From assembly GCA_900552085.1 (NCBI GenBank), contig URYB01000002.1, positions 1-29,204 of the forward strand: a stretch of DNA of 29,204 nucleotides, given 5' to 3'. The notes under the pieces are model-generated. The model worked only from the letters and a program-made list of their open reading frames with translations. It was not told the origin of the DNA and did not search any database. Position 1 is the first letter of the stretch. Each line of letters opens with the position of its first letter. Made by a program: the position numbers and the translations under genes. Positions 6,404 through 14,646 of this stretch are shown here, piece after piece. This DNA comes from an uncultured Lachnobacterium sp. (GTDB lineage Bacteria; Bacillota; Clostridia; Lachnospirales; Lachnospiraceae).

Positions 6404-8080
6404 ATGGGATTTTTTGAAACGGCACGAAAAAAACGTGAATTAGAAAATCAATTGAATATTGCCAAGATGGAAAGAGAAATCGCACGCATGGAAACAGGCA
6501 CGAGCAGTCTGAGGGCACAGCAAAATATCATGAAACAGTTTACAAATTCTGGATATTCCAACGGCGGTGCGTCGCATTCCGCAACATGGGCCAAAGGATA
6601 CAACTCGGAAAGCCTGTCTCCTAAATCAGATATCGAGGAAAATCGTACCACACTACGCGAGAGGACACGCGATCTTGCCATGAACACGCCAATTGGAGCG
6701 GCAGCAGTCAATGCAACAAATACAAGCACGATTGGCCCAGGATTGGTCGTAAAGCCAAAGATTGATTTTGAATATCTGGGAATTAGCAGAGAACAGGCAA
6801 CAGATATCGAACGGTCCATAAAACGTGAATTTGCTCTATGGGCGGAAAGCACATTGTGCGACATTGCCGATCAGAACAATTTTTATGAACTGCAGCAGAT
6901 TGCATTTTCAGATTGGCTTCGAAACGGAGAAGCGTTTGTGTTGGTTTTACACAAACGGCCGGAAGTAAATATGCCGTATGGAATCAAATTAAAGCTTATA
7001 CAGGCAGATCGAGTGTGCACACCGGGAGAGTCAAGCGGTGAATACTACGGTTACGACAAAAGAGAAAAGAACGGTAACCGGATTATGAACGGAATCGAAA
7101 TTGACAAAGATGGCAGGGTGGTCGCATATCACATAAGCTCAACATTTCCGGGCGAGATGGGAATGGAAAAACAGGAATGGGCGAGAGTGGAGAGACGCGG
7201 AAAGAAAACAGGGAATGAAAATATACTGCACATTTTTAACGCTGAAACAGCAGAACAATACAGAGGTGTGCCATTCCTGGCACCGATTATTCAGACGCTA
7301 AAACAGACTACGCGATACACAGAGGCGGAGATTATGGCGGCGGTTGTTAATTCTATCTTAGCCGTATTTATCACAACGGAAGACGGAGAAGAGCCGGACA
7401 CCGGATATGAAGGTGAGAATGACGAGGACGACGAGGACGATTGGGAAGGACCTGCCGGCGGAATACCGGAGAAAAAAGACAACGAGATTGTTTTGGGATC
7501 CGGCACGATCGTCACTTTAAAACCGGGAGAAGGAGTTACACCAGTCAAGGCCGAGCATCCATCCGGAAGCTTTTCGGAGTTTATGGACGCAATGATCACG
7601 CAGATTGGGGCAGCGCTTGAGATATCACCGGAAGTTTTGCAAAAGAAATTCGGGCAGAACTTTTCTGCAAGCAAGGGAGCGTTAAACGAATCATGGAGAG
7701 CATTTATGAAGCGCCGGAAGTGGTTTGTGAATGATTTTTGCCAGGTTGTATATGAACAGTGGTTATCCGAGGCGGTAGCACGCGGTCGGATTAATGCACC
7801 GGGATTTTTTACAGATCCAATGATTAGAAAGGCATATGCAAATGCAACGTGGACAGGACCAGCGCAGGGATGCCTGAACCCTATGCAGGAAGTCAATGCG
7901 GCAACACAGAGAATTGCGGCAGGACTGTCAACGAGAGAAGACGAATGCGCGGCTATCAACGGAAGCGAATACGAAGAGAATGTCCGTACGCTGATCAGAG
8001 AGAATGAACAGCTTGCGGAAGCAAATAGAGCACTGGAAGTAAAGGAAATAGCAAAGGAGAAGAACGATGGCAAAGATTAA
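6404..8080 (+). CDS. Portal protein, lambda gpB family
   Basis: 558 residues. Recognisable gpB features: LRERTRDLAMNTPIGAAAVN near residues 83-102, GPGLVVKPKIDFEYLGIS, FSDWLRNGEAFVLVLHKRP, VPFLAPIIQTLKQTTRYTEA, and the C-terminal FGQNFSASKGALNESWRAFM. Twelve copies form the ring through which DNA passes. An acidic loop, DEDDEDD at about residues 342-348, sits between the wing and crown parts and is probably surface exposed. It overlaps the protease gene start by 14 bases, as expected for a translationally coupled head operon. Confidence 0.93.
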   Translation: MGFFETARKKRELENQLNIAKMEREIARMETGTSSLRAQQNIMKQFTNSGYSNGGASHSATWAKGYNSESLSPKSDIEENRTTLRERTRDLAMNTPIGAAAVNATNTSTIGPGLVVKPKIDFEYLGISREQATDIERSIKREFALWAESTLCDIADQNNFYELQQIAFSDWLRNGEAFVLVLHKRPEVNMPYGIKLKLIQADRVCTPGESSGEYYGYDKREKNGNRIMNGIEIDKDGRVVAYHISSTFPGEMGMEKQEWARVERRGKKTGNENILHIFNAETAEQYRGVPFLAPIIQTLKQTTRYTEAEIMAAVVNSILAVFITTEDGEEPDTGYEGENDEDDEDDWEGPAGGIPEKKDNEIVLGSGTIVTLKPGEGVTPVKAEHPSGSFSEFMDAMITQIGAALEISPEVLQKKFGQNFSASKGALNESWRAFMKRRKWFVNDFCQVVYEQWLSEAVARGRINAPGFFTDPMIRKAYANATWTGPAQGCLNPMQEVNAATQRIAAGLSTREDECAAINGSEYEENVRTLIRENEQLAEANRALEVKEIAKEKNDGKD

Positions 8081-9167
8081 TGTAAAAGGTCCGATCATCG
8101 GGAACGATGATGCGTGGATTTACAAATATTTTGGTTGGGATTACACGTCACCGAAGACAATCCGCGAAGGCTTAGAACAGGCAGCAGGCGAGGATGTGGA
8201 AATTGAAATCAACAGTCCGGGAGGATATGTGAGCTACGGATACGAGATGTACGCGGACATCATGAATTACCAGGGAAAGGTAACGGCGCATGTCATTTGT
8301 GCAGCAAGCGCGGCAACATTTTTGCTTTGCGCAGCAGATGAGGTTCTAATCTCGGATGCGGGATATATCATGATCCACAATGCATCAACGAGTGCAGCAG
8401 GAAACAAGACAACAATGCAGCAGACACATGACAGACTGCAGGCGATCGACGACGGAATTATTAACGCATATATGCGAAAGACGGGAAAGGCGAAGGAAGA
8501 GTTGCAACAGCTCATGGACAACGAGACATACATGTCGCCGGAGAGAGCAATTGAGCTTGGATTTGCAGATGGCTATCTGTTTGGGGCACCTTCCGAAGAG
8601 GTAAAAGATGCGAACGTGCAGCAGTTTGTCGCATCAGAGCTGCAGGTAATTCCGGAAGACAAAATCAAAGAATTAGCAGTTGCAATGGAAAAAAGCAAAG
8701 TTGCACCGGTGCAACCCGTTGCGACGTCGCAACAGAACAAACAGCAGAACCCGGCAAACGCCGTTTCTGATAAAGAACAAAAGGAGGAAAAAAATATGAC
8801 ATTAGCTGAATTAGCAAAAGAGCATCCAGAGATTCAGGCTGAGATTAATGCAATGAGAGAAGAAAGCAGACTGAGTGGAGTTGCAGAAGAGAATGCACGC
8901 ATTCATTCGCTGGATGCAATTGCAAAAACAGTCACTCCGGAAGCCTTGAACGAGGCAAAATACGGAGAAAACAAAACAGACGGCAAAACGTTAGCATATG
9001 ACGCAATGGTAAATGGCGAGAAACTTGCGAGAGCATATTTGCAGAATGCGCAGGAAGACTCAGACCTTTCCGGAGCAAAAGATGTTGGAACAGGAAAGCC
9101 GGATGAAGAGGAAAAGAACGAAGCCGACGAGATGGCGGCGTACATCAACAAGAAGAAAGGGGTGTAA
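8067..9167 (+). CDS. ClpP-like prohead protease with C-terminal scaffold domain (lambda gpC-like)
   Basis: 366 residues. Residues 1-185 are a ClpP/S49-like fold: EIEINSPGGYVSYG (oxyanion loop), the nucleophile in CAASAATF (S81) and the catalytic His in IMIHNAS (H104), then MSPERAIELGFADGYLFG. A Gln/Asn-rich linker (about 205-235) follows, then a helical acidic scaffold (TLAELAKEHPEIQAEINAM onward). This is the lambda C/Nu3 organisation, with protease and scaffold in one frame. The linker is partly encoded by two adjacent 16-bp palindromes (8700-8733). The protease would cleave scaffold and itself during head maturation. Confidence 0.9.
   Translation: MAKINVKGPIIGNDDAWIYKYFGWDYTSPKTIREGLEQAAGEDVEIEINSPGGYVSYGYEMYADIMNYQGKVTAHVICAASAATFLLCAADEVLISDAGYIMIHNASTSAAGNKTTMQQTHDRLQAIDDGIINAYMRKTGKAKEELQQLMDNETYMSPERAIELGFADGYLFGAPSEEVKDANVQQFVASELQVIPEDKIKELAVAMEKSKVAPVQPVATSQQNKQQNPANAVSDKEQKEEKNMTLAELAKEHPEIQAEINAMREESRLSGVAEENARIHSLDAIAKTVTPEALNEAKYGENKTDGKTLAYDAMVNGEKLARAYLQNAQEDSDLSGAKDVGTGKPDEEEKNEADEMAAYINKKKGV
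8700..8715. repeat. 16-bp perfect palindrome, copy 2
   Basis: GTTGCACCGGTGCAAC, identical to the copies at 2254-2269 and 23034-23049. It encodes V-A-P-V-Q in the protease-scaffold linker and is followed after two bases by a related palindrome (8718-8733). Confidence 0.85.
8718..8733. repeat. 16-bp perfect palindrome variant next to copy 2
   Basis: GTTGCGACGTCGCAAC is a perfect palindrome sharing the outer GTTGC...GCAAC arms with copy 2 but with a different 6-base centre. The two sit in tandem with a 2-base spacer, still inside the linker codons. Confidence 0.8.
8781..8787 (+). promoter_or_regulatory. Internal ribosome binding site for a scaffold-only product
   Basis: AAGGAGG 8 bases before an in-frame ATG (8796-8798) inside the protease-scaffold gene. 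It is as strong as the sites of the main structural genes and has no other gene to serve. Confidence 0.65.
8796..9167 (+). CDS. Internally initiated scaffold protein (lambda Nu3 analogue)
   Basis: ATG 8796 is codon 244 of the protease gene and in the same frame. Starting here gives 123 residues, MTLAELAKEHPEIQ..., a helical, acidic protein with the right size and composition for a capsid scaffold. In lambda the scaffold Nu3 is made by internal initiation inside gene C, and the strong AAGGAGG at 8781-8787 together with the Gln/Asn linker just upstream argues for the same here. The product would form the internal core on which the capsid protein assembles and then be degraded by the protease. 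Inferred from the site; the full-length fusion is also expected. Confidence 0.6.
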   Translation: MTLAELAKEHPEIQAEINAMREESRLSGVAEENARIHSLDAIAKTVTPEALNEAKYGENKTDGKTLAYDAMVNGEKLARAYLQNAQEDSDLSGAKDVGTGKPDEEEKNEADEMAAYINKKKGV

Positions 9168-9170
9168 GTT

Positions 9171-9527
9171 ATGCAGCAGCTTAACACAGAAGGCTACACC
9201 ATGACACCGGACAATCTTATTGCCGGAAACGCACAGAATCTTAGAGGAAGAGTTGTTGAAGTCACGGTGACAGCCGCACAGGTAAAGGAAATTAAACGCG
9301 GACAGGTGATTGATGTCACAAGCGAAGGAGAATACAGCCTGCATGCCAAGAGCGGAACACCAAGCGTTATCGCGGCAGAAACAGTTGAAGTAGACCCGGA
9401 GGCAACAAAGGTACCTATCGAAGTTTACGACAGCGGAGAGTTCAGAGGATTGCATCTCATCACATCCGAGGCACTTACAGCAGCGGATAAAGAAACATTA
9501 AGAGAGAAAAACATCATTTTAAAGTAG
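9171..9527 (+). CDS. Head decoration protein (lambda gpD-like role)
   Basis: 118 residues, ATG 9171 three bases after the protease stop, with AAAGGGG upstream. The sequence is beta-rich (GRVVEVTVTAAQVKEIKRGQ, then VIDVTSEGEYSLHAKSG) with Ala/Thr turns and a terminal LREKNIILK. Small beta proteins between the protease-scaffold and capsid genes in this lambda-type order are head decoration or stabilisation proteins that bind the three-fold positions of the expanded shell. The call rests on size, composition and position more than on a motif. Confidence 0.65.
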   Translation: MQQLNTEGYTMTPDNLIAGNAQNLRGRVVEVTVTAAQVKEIKRGQVIDVTSEGEYSLHAKSGTPSVIAAETVEVDPEATKVPIEVYDSGEFRGLHLITSEALTAADKETLREKNIILK

Positions 9528-9536
9528 GAGGTAAAA

Positions 9537-10817
9537 ATGGTTATTCAGACAGTGAAATTGATTGACACAATCAAAAAAATGTATCCGGTCGCCCAGTTTT
9601 TTAAAGACAGATACTTCCCGGATGCTGGATGCTTTTATTCGGAAAAAGCACTAATCGAAATGAAGCGTGGAAATAGAAAGGTCGCACCATTCGTGGCGCC
9701 AGTTGCAAATGGCATTGTAATCGAAAAGAAAGGATATAAATCCGAGTATGTCACTGCGCCATATATCGCACCGAAAATGGTTATCACGCCGGAAGACCTT
9801 GAAAAAAAGGCGTTTGGAGAAGACCCGAGAAGCAATCGGACACCAGCGGACAGAGAAAGAGAGATTGAAGCTGAGTGCATGGATGATATGCGAAAATCAA
9901 TCCTTCGCCGGCACGAGCTCATGTGCATCCAGATCATCACGGATGGAGAGGTCCTGATGAAACATTTCTCGACGGCGCAGGATGCGGTAGATGGAGTGAA
10001 TTATAAAGAACTGGCTCTTAGATACTATGACAATAGCACAGGATTTAAGAACAAATACAAGTTTAAAAAAGATTTTAAGACCATGACCGCACAGGAGAGA
10101 ATCACAGTGCTGTACGAGATGGCACTGGAATTAAAGGAAAGAGGAGTTACAGCATCAGATATCGTAATGACAGGCGATGTGTCAATGTTGTTTATGACAG
10201 ATCCAGATTTCCTTGAATTTTACAATAAAAAAGCTGTAGAGATGGGAGAAATCAAGCAGAGAGAGCTTCCAGATGGGGTTTCATATAACGGTTCAATCAA
10301 TATCAACGGAATCGTATTTAACTTGTTTACCTATTCGAACAAGTATGAAGATCTGGACGGAAAGGCAAAAGAACTGTTGCCGAAAGGAACAATTGCATTC
10401 CTGCAGCCGGGAATGGGAAAGACAGTTTACGGTCAGGTTACGTTTGTAAAAGGAACAGGGTTTGAGTCCCATGCGGAAAAAATCGTCCCTCGTGTAATGC
10501 CGGATGAGAACGGAAACTTGATGACAATCGGAGAGTTTTCACGCCCGGTCCCATATCCAAACGACCCGGAGGGATGGCTGGTTGCCAATATCTATGATGA
10601 GGTTTCGGAAGAATCATTAAATGAGGATAGTGCAATTCCGGTTGCTGACGCGACAGAAGACGGAGCTGTGAATCTTAAGTCCGAGGACGAGATTAATTCG
10701 ATGACAAAGGACGCACTTTTTAAGTACGGACAGTCGATCGGAGCACCGGTTACAACAACAATGAAACTCGATGAACTTAAGTCGGCAGTAATCGAATACC
10801 AGAACTCTATGGAGTAA
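9537..10817 (+). CDS. Major capsid protein, lambda gpE family, with C-terminal HeH/LEM-like domain
   Basis: 426 residues; AGGAGGT precedes ATG 9537. The N-terminal two thirds show gpE-type features: FFKDRYFPDAGCFYSEKALI, PFVAPVANGIVI, DREREIEAECMDDMRKSILRR, and near the end a ETIGEF-like GEFSRPVPYPNDPEGW. This protein builds the icosahedral shell. The last 45 residues (from about 382: INSMTKDALFKYGQSIGAPV) form an extra helix-extended-helix module, like HeH/LEM or SAP-type domains found at the ends of some phage head proteins. It adds about 80 residues over lambda E (341). Whether the tail is displayed on the capsid surface or binds DNA cannot be told. Confidence 0.9.
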   Translation: MVIQTVKLIDTIKKMYPVAQFFKDRYFPDAGCFYSEKALIEMKRGNRKVAPFVAPVANGIVIEKKGYKSEYVTAPYIAPKMVITPEDLEKKAFGEDPRSNRTPADREREIEAECMDDMRKSILRRHELMCIQIITDGEVLMKHFSTAQDAVDGVNYKELALRYYDNSTGFKNKYKFKKDFKTMTAQERITVLYEMALELKERGVTASDIVMTGDVSMLFMTDPDFLEFYNKKAVEMGEIKQRELPDGVSYNGSININGIVFNLFTYSNKYEDLDGKAKELLPKGTIAFLQPGMGKTVYGQVTFVKGTGFESHAEKIVPRVMPDENGNLMTIGEFSRPVPYPNDPEGWLVANIYDEVSEESLNEDSAIPVADATEDGAVNLKSEDEINSMTKDALFKYGQSIGAPVTTTMKLDELKSAVIEYQNSME

Positions 10818-10831
10818 TAGGGGGATAAAAC

Positions 10832-10993
10832 ATGATTGCAGTATCTTACGTTGAAGTAAAAGGAAAAACATTCAAGCCGGGAGAGACCGTAAAAGGTCTC
10901 TCAAAGGCAGATGAGGCATGGATGAAAGAAAAAGGATTCGTCAGAGATGAACCAAAAGCCGGAGTAAAAAAGGAAAGCGCAAATGAACTTTAA
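10832..10993 (+). CDS. Small head-region hypothetical protein
   Basis: 53 residues (MIAVSYVEVKGKTFKPGETV...GLSKADEAWMKEKGFVRDE), ATG 10832 with GGGG 7 bases upstream. It has a short beta hairpin with PGE turn and one helix ending GFV, a build common in tiny proteins next to capsid genes of Firmicutes phages (similar to the DUF7210-type or zinc-less FAR/HeH-linked small proteins). No function assigned. It overlaps the next gene by 11 bases. Confidence 0.6.
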   Translation: MIAVSYVEVKGKTFKPGETVKGLSKADEAWMKEKGFVRDEPKAGVKKESANEL

Positions 10994-11318
10994 AGATGCA
11001 TTTAAAGATGACTTAGAGGAAGCATTTTTTGATTTGGACGAATTTGCAGAGGAGCACACGATAGACGGCGTGAAGATGACAGTTATCAAGCAGGAGGTAA
11101 GCCTGAAAGATGCTGGGAATGTTCTGAAAGGCAGCTTTAACCCAAGGGAGAATACGCAGAATGACGCCGGATTTTCCCTGTACATCAGAGAAAAAGACGC
11201 GAAACGAAAATTCACGGCAAATTCTATAATCACCGTCGATGGAGAGCGAATGTTTGTCAGAAGCGTAAAGAAAACACCAGGAATGATACAGATCACCGTA
11301 GGGAAGAAGATGAACTGA
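10983..11318 (+). CDS. Probable head-tail connector (gpFII-like position)
   Basis: 111 residues, AAGGA 8 bases before ATG 10983. It has an N-terminal amphipathic segment (FKDAFKDDLEEAFFDLDEFA) and then a beta-rich body (VKMTVIKQEV, FSLYIREKD, SIITVDGERMFVRSVKKTPG). This matches the layout of the lambda FII / phage head-tail adaptor group, in which a helix is followed by a small beta barrel, and the position right after the capsid gene fits. It would complete the head neck for tail docking. No invariant motif is available, so it is a positional call. Confidence 0.55.
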   Translation: MNFKDAFKDDLEEAFFDLDEFAEEHTIDGVKMTVIKQEVSLKDAGNVLKGSFNPRENTQNDAGFSLYIREKDAKRKFTANSIITVDGERMFVRSVKKTPGMIQITVGKKMN

Positions 11319-11319
11319 T

Positions 11320-11916
11320 ATGAATGGATACATGACAATTGAGGAAGTGGAAAGACTGCTTGGAAAAGCAGCGAACAAAAGCGGACGAGTAATTGCTAAC
11401 GCAGCAAACAGAACACTTCAGACAGGTGCAAAGGTCATAAAACAGGAAACCGCCAATGAGTACAACGTACGGCAGAAAGATGTAGAAGAAACACTTCGAA
11501 GGATCAAGGCAAATTGGTCGGACCCAACAGCAGTATTACGATTCACCGGAGGGCATGGAAATCTGTACAACTTCGGAAAAGGAGATATGTCGGTATTAAA
11601 GCCGAGATACACGGTCAGATCGTCAAGCCCGTATGATCCGGACCCCGGAAATGTCTTTGCAAGAGTTATGCGAAATGGAAGCATGGATCCGCTTAATCAG
11701 AACCCAAAGCCTTTTGTTCAGGTTGTTAACGGAAACTTAGGCCTGTTCCAGAGAATATCGGACAAGGCAGACGCAGCATTGCGCGGAGTGGCACCACCAG
11801 CAATCCCACAGGTGATTCGTAACGATAAGGTTCAGGAAAGATTTCAGAAAGAAACAGGAGAAATGCTTCAGAGGCGCATGCTGCACGAAATTGATCGGCT
11901 GATGAAAGGATACTAA
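11320..11916 (+). CDS. Prophage minor tail protein Z-like (neck/tail completion)
   Basis: 198 residues; ATG 11320 follows the previous stop by one base (ATG 11332 is an alternative start). The early segment AANKSGRVIANAANRTLQTG, then KQETANEYNVRQKDVEETLR is the hallmark beginning of the GPZ family (lambda gpZ and prophage relatives), with the R-x-G-x-x-x-N-A middle and PFVQVVNGNLGLFQRISDKA near residues 127-146. lambda gpZ works at the head-tail joint. The gene sits between connector and tail terminator genes as expected. Confidence 0.75.
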   Translation: MNGYMTIEEVERLLGKAANKSGRVIANAANRTLQTGAKVIKQETANEYNVRQKDVEETLRRIKANWSDPTAVLRFTGGHGNLYNFGKGDMSVLKPRYTVRSSSPYDPDPGNVFARVMRNGSMDPLNQNPKPFVQVVNGNLGLFQRISDKADAALRGVAPPAIPQVIRNDKVQERFQKETGEMLQRRMLHEIDRLMKGY

Positions 11917-12396
11917 ATGACAGACCTTGATTTACAAAATGCAATAGTTAAAGAACTTCAGAAAATGAAAATTAAAATTCCGGGAGAAGAGGGATGGAAG
12001 GAAATTCCAATCTACCCGCAGCACAAGCCATTCAGAGAGGATGGCGAACTGGATGAAGATTACAAAGAGGAGACCACAGATGACTATATCATGGTCGTCC
12101 TTGGAGACGAGAAGACAGACAGTGACGGGCGTTGGATTGTAGACGTGCAGCTCCTGTTCCAGATAATGTCATTTGATGTCAAGAGGGACGGAGAAAAAAT
12201 CCTATCAAATCTGATGAATCAGATTGATCTCCATTTTACGCAAAAGGGAATCATCGACGGAAAGTATGAGATGGAGAAAGAAAAAACAAAAGCGCGAAAT
12301 CCTCTATGCGACGCAAATTATGCGCAAAGCGCCTATGTAACCAAATGGAAATTGCCAAATATACCAATAAGAATGGAGGTAGGGAATCTGATATGA
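11917..12396 (+). CDS. Probable tail terminator / tail completion protein
   Basis: 159 residues, ATG 11917 directly after the TAA of the Z-like gene. Predicted alpha/beta with an initial helix (TDLDLQNAIVKELQKMKIKI), an acidic turn (DGELDEDYKEETTDDYIMVV) and alternating strands (GRWIVDVQLLFQIMSF), then RDGEKILSNLMNQIDLHF. This is the general build of gpU-type terminator proteins that cap the tail tube, and this slot before the sheath is the usual one. The last base pairs overlap the next gene (ATGA). Sequence alone does not prove the fold. Confidence 0.5.
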   Translation: MTDLDLQNAIVKELQKMKIKIPGEEGWKEIPIYPQHKPFREDGELDEDYKEETTDDYIMVVLGDEKTDSDGRWIVDVQLLFQIMSFDVKRDGEKILSNLMNQIDLHFTQKGIIDGKYEMEKEKTKARNPLCDANYAQSAYVTKWKLPNIPIRMEVGNLI

Positions 12397-12632
12397 AACA
12401 GATCATGTATATCGGGCCGGATGTAAAGGGAGTGGTAAGCAAAAACCAGCTTTTTACATATGATCCAAAAGATAAAAAAGAACAGGTAAAGGAAAAATAC
12501 GGGCCTGCTGAAAAATTTTTTGTGGACGTAGACGACCTGGCAAAAAAAAGAAATGAACTTAAAAGAAAAGGATCTTATTTGGAATTGCTTTACAGAAATT
12601 TCGAAAAGAAGTTAGGAGGAAACAATGGCTGA
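12393..12632 (+). CDS. Small tail-region protein (hypothetical)
   Basis: 79 residues; ATG 12393 overlaps the previous stop as ATGA and follows GGAGGTAGG. It reads MKQIMYIGPDVKGVVSKNQL and ends in a helical basic stretch. Small genes of this size between the tail terminator and sheath occur in Mu- and P2-like phages (DUF2635-type proteins), and the IGPD...VVSKNQLF start resembles them in layout. It overlaps the sheath start by 8 bases. Role unknown. Confidence 0.5.
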   Translation: MKQIMYIGPDVKGVVSKNQLFTYDPKDKKEQVKEKYGPAEKFFVDVDDLAKKRNELKRKGSYLELLYRNFEKKLGGNNG

Positions 12633-14082
12633 ATACAAGCACGGAATTGAAACTACGCGAGGCTCAAATGTAGAAGAGAGCATTGAGAAAGCAAGTGTTG
12701 CACAGGTCGTGATCGGAACAGCGCCGATTAACCTGCTGGATGATCCAAGCTCCGCGGTAAACAAGCCGATCATCATCGAAAAGAAAGCGGATATGATTGC
12801 AAAGATGGGGACATGTACAGATTACGAGAATTATACTCTTATGCAGACATATCTTGCTGCATGCAAATTCGGGTCGTTTCCAATTGTCATGATCAATGTG
12901 CTGGACCCGTCAAATTCGAAGCATACAACAGCAGTTGCAGAAGAGGATTTTAAGCTCAAAAAAGGATGCACAAAGATTGAGGTGCCGGGAATCTTGTTAG
13001 ATACAATCGTCGTAAAAGATGGAGCAACAACAGGAACAAGAGGAACGGATTACGAAGTGGCTTTTGATACAGATGGATTTGTGGACATCGCAGTATCCGA
13101 AGATGGAGCTTTTGCAAGCAAAGAATCAATCAAGATTGCTTATGCAAAGTTAAACCCGGAAGGGGTAGAGGATAAAGATGTCATTGGTGGAACGAATGAG
13201 GACGGAGTAAGATTTGGAATTGATTTGACGGATGAAGTATATCCGATGCACAACATTGTCCCTATGTTTATCGGAGCACCAAAATATTCGGCTCATCCTG
13301 CCGTTGCAGCAGTGCTTGAGGCAAAGGCGGAACTTGTAGGAGATGTATTGGGATCACAGGCGTTTTGTGATCTTACCGGGGCAAAGAGACCGGAAGATGT
13401 AAAAGCGGCAAAGGATAAGCTCGGAGTATTCGCAAGACACACAGTAGTATGCTGGCCTACATACACAATTATGGCCGGAAACAAGGTTTATGCATCGTGT
13501 GAAAAGATGGCACTCATGCAGTATGAGATGGCAAAGAACAACAATGTGCCGAGATCGATTGATAACGTGAACGCCATGATTGACGGAGTAGCACTCGAGG
13601 ACGGGACAGAGAAGCTGTATACACAGAAGCAGATGAACGACTTTGTTGTGGCTTGCGGCGTATCTACATTCCTTTACATGAATGGCTGGAAGAGCTGGGG
13701 CGACACAACAGCAGCATATCCGGATAAAACGGCACCAAACGATCGCTCAATCAAGAGCGTTGCTATTGCAAACTGGCTGGAAAACACATTCAAAACAGAT
13801 TACAGCACGGAAATCGGAGAAGATTTAAGTGCGGCAAACGTTAAGTCGGTTGTGAATAATTATAACTTCCGCCTCGCGGGACTTTCGCCAACATATCTTG
13901 CAGGAGGGGCAATCATTTTCGACGAACACGAAAATCCAGAAGATAAAGTGTCCGCAGGCGATATTGTATTCCAGACAAGCTATGCTGATTACCCAACATG
14001 GAAGTATATCAAGAACCACTTCACATGGGATAAGAAATACATCAGCAAAATGATAACAGAGATTTCAGGAGGTGAGGACTAA
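12625..14082 (+). CDS. Contractile tail sheath protein (P2 FI family)
   Basis: 485 residues; TTAGGAGG precedes ATG 12625. N-terminal HGIETTRGSNV...SVAQVVIGTAPINLLDDPSSAVNKP is the conserved sheath beginning (P2 FI-like), and the C-terminal segment SKMITEISGGED with YADYPTWKYIKNHFTWDKKY is the conserved end that links sheath subunits. A variable insertion at about residues 105-215 (KKGCTKIEVPGI...GTRGTDYEV) is a surface beta domain. It forms the contracting outer cylinder around the tube, marking this as a myovirus. Confidence 0.95.
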   Translation: MAEYKHGIETTRGSNVEESIEKASVAQVVIGTAPINLLDDPSSAVNKPIIIEKKADMIAKMGTCTDYENYTLMQTYLAACKFGSFPIVMINVLDPSNSKHTTAVAEEDFKLKKGCTKIEVPGILLDTIVVKDGATTGTRGTDYEVAFDTDGFVDIAVSEDGAFASKESIKIAYAKLNPEGVEDKDVIGGTNEDGVRFGIDLTDEVYPMHNIVPMFIGAPKYSAHPAVAAVLEAKAELVGDVLGSQAFCDLTGAKRPEDVKAAKDKLGVFARHTVVCWPTYTIMAGNKVYASCEKMALMQYEMAKNNNVPRSIDNVNAMIDGVALEDGTEKLYTQKQMNDFVVACGVSTFLYMNGWKSWGDTTAAYPDKTAPNDRSIKSVAIANWLENTFKTDYSTEIGEDLSAANVKSVVNNYNFRLAGLSPTYLAGGAIIFDEHENPEDKVSAGDIVFQTSYADYPTWKYIKNHFTWDKKYISKMITEISGGED

Positions 14083-14618
14083 TGTGGAGACAAGGAATGA
14101 TTCCTGACAAGACAGCGAATTTTAATGTTTACTCAGGAACAGCAGCGAAAACAAACAGACTTGCAGGGGTTTCAGAAGAGTTTAAGTGTCCAGAGCTTGA
14201 ATTTGTCACAGAAACACTCAAAATGGCGGGATTTGCGGGAGAATTCGATTCCCCTGCAATCGGTCAGCTTAAAAATATGGAGGTCGAGATTAAGTTCACA
14301 GGACTGTCAAAAGACGGATTGACACTTGCGGCAAATGACAGCGAGCCAATTATCGTAAGAGCTGCTCAGGAATTTATCGACCCGGAAACAGGAATCAAAG
14401 ACCTGTTCAACAGAACAGTAACGATTAGAGGAATGACAACGAAGGTAGATTACGGCAGCCTTAAGGTTGGAGGAGTAGGAGATCCATCTATCAAGAAATC
14501 GGTAACTTGCTACACGGAAGAAATTGACGGAGAAACTATCACGGATGTTAACAAGTTTACCGGCAGATGCATCATCGCCGGGGTGGATCTCACAGAAAAG
14601 CTTCAGAAATATACCTAG
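14082..14618 (+). CDS. Tail tube protein (P2 FII family)
   Basis: 178 residues; ATG 14082 shares one base with the sheath stop (TAATG) and follows GGAGGTGAGG. The sequence starts with MIPDKTANFNVYSGTA and has ELEFVTETLKMAGFAGEFDS, IGQLKNMEVEIKFTGLSKDG and a conserved C-terminal region GRCIIAGVDLTEKLQKYT, all characteristic of the P2 FII / pyocin tube family. Hexamers stack into the inner tube. Length matches P2 FII (172). Confidence 0.93.
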   Translation: MWRQGMIPDKTANFNVYSGTAAKTNRLAGVSEEFKCPELEFVTETLKMAGFAGEFDSPAIGQLKNMEVEIKFTGLSKDGLTLAANDSEPIIVRAAQEFIDPETGIKDLFNRTVTIRGMTTKVDYGSLKVGGVGDPSIKKSVTCYTEEIDGETITDVNKFTGRCIIAGVDLTEKLQKYT

Positions 14619-14626
14619 GATTTTAA

Positions 14627-14646
14627 GGCGCTGGGAAACCAGCGCC
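14627..14646. other. GC-rich hairpin with GAAA tetraloop between tube and chaperone genes
   Basis: GGCGCTGG (14627-14634), GAAA loop, CCAGCGCC (14639-14646): 8 perfect pairs with a stable GNRA loop. No T run follows, so it is not a normal terminator. It may dampen read-through or protect the 3' end of the sheath/tube message, whose products are needed in many more copies. Confidence 0.6.

Noticed and set aside
14627..14646. The GAAA hairpin as a second DGR target hairpin
   Set aside because: It looks like the BPP-1 hairpin but no VR-like repeat lies next to it.
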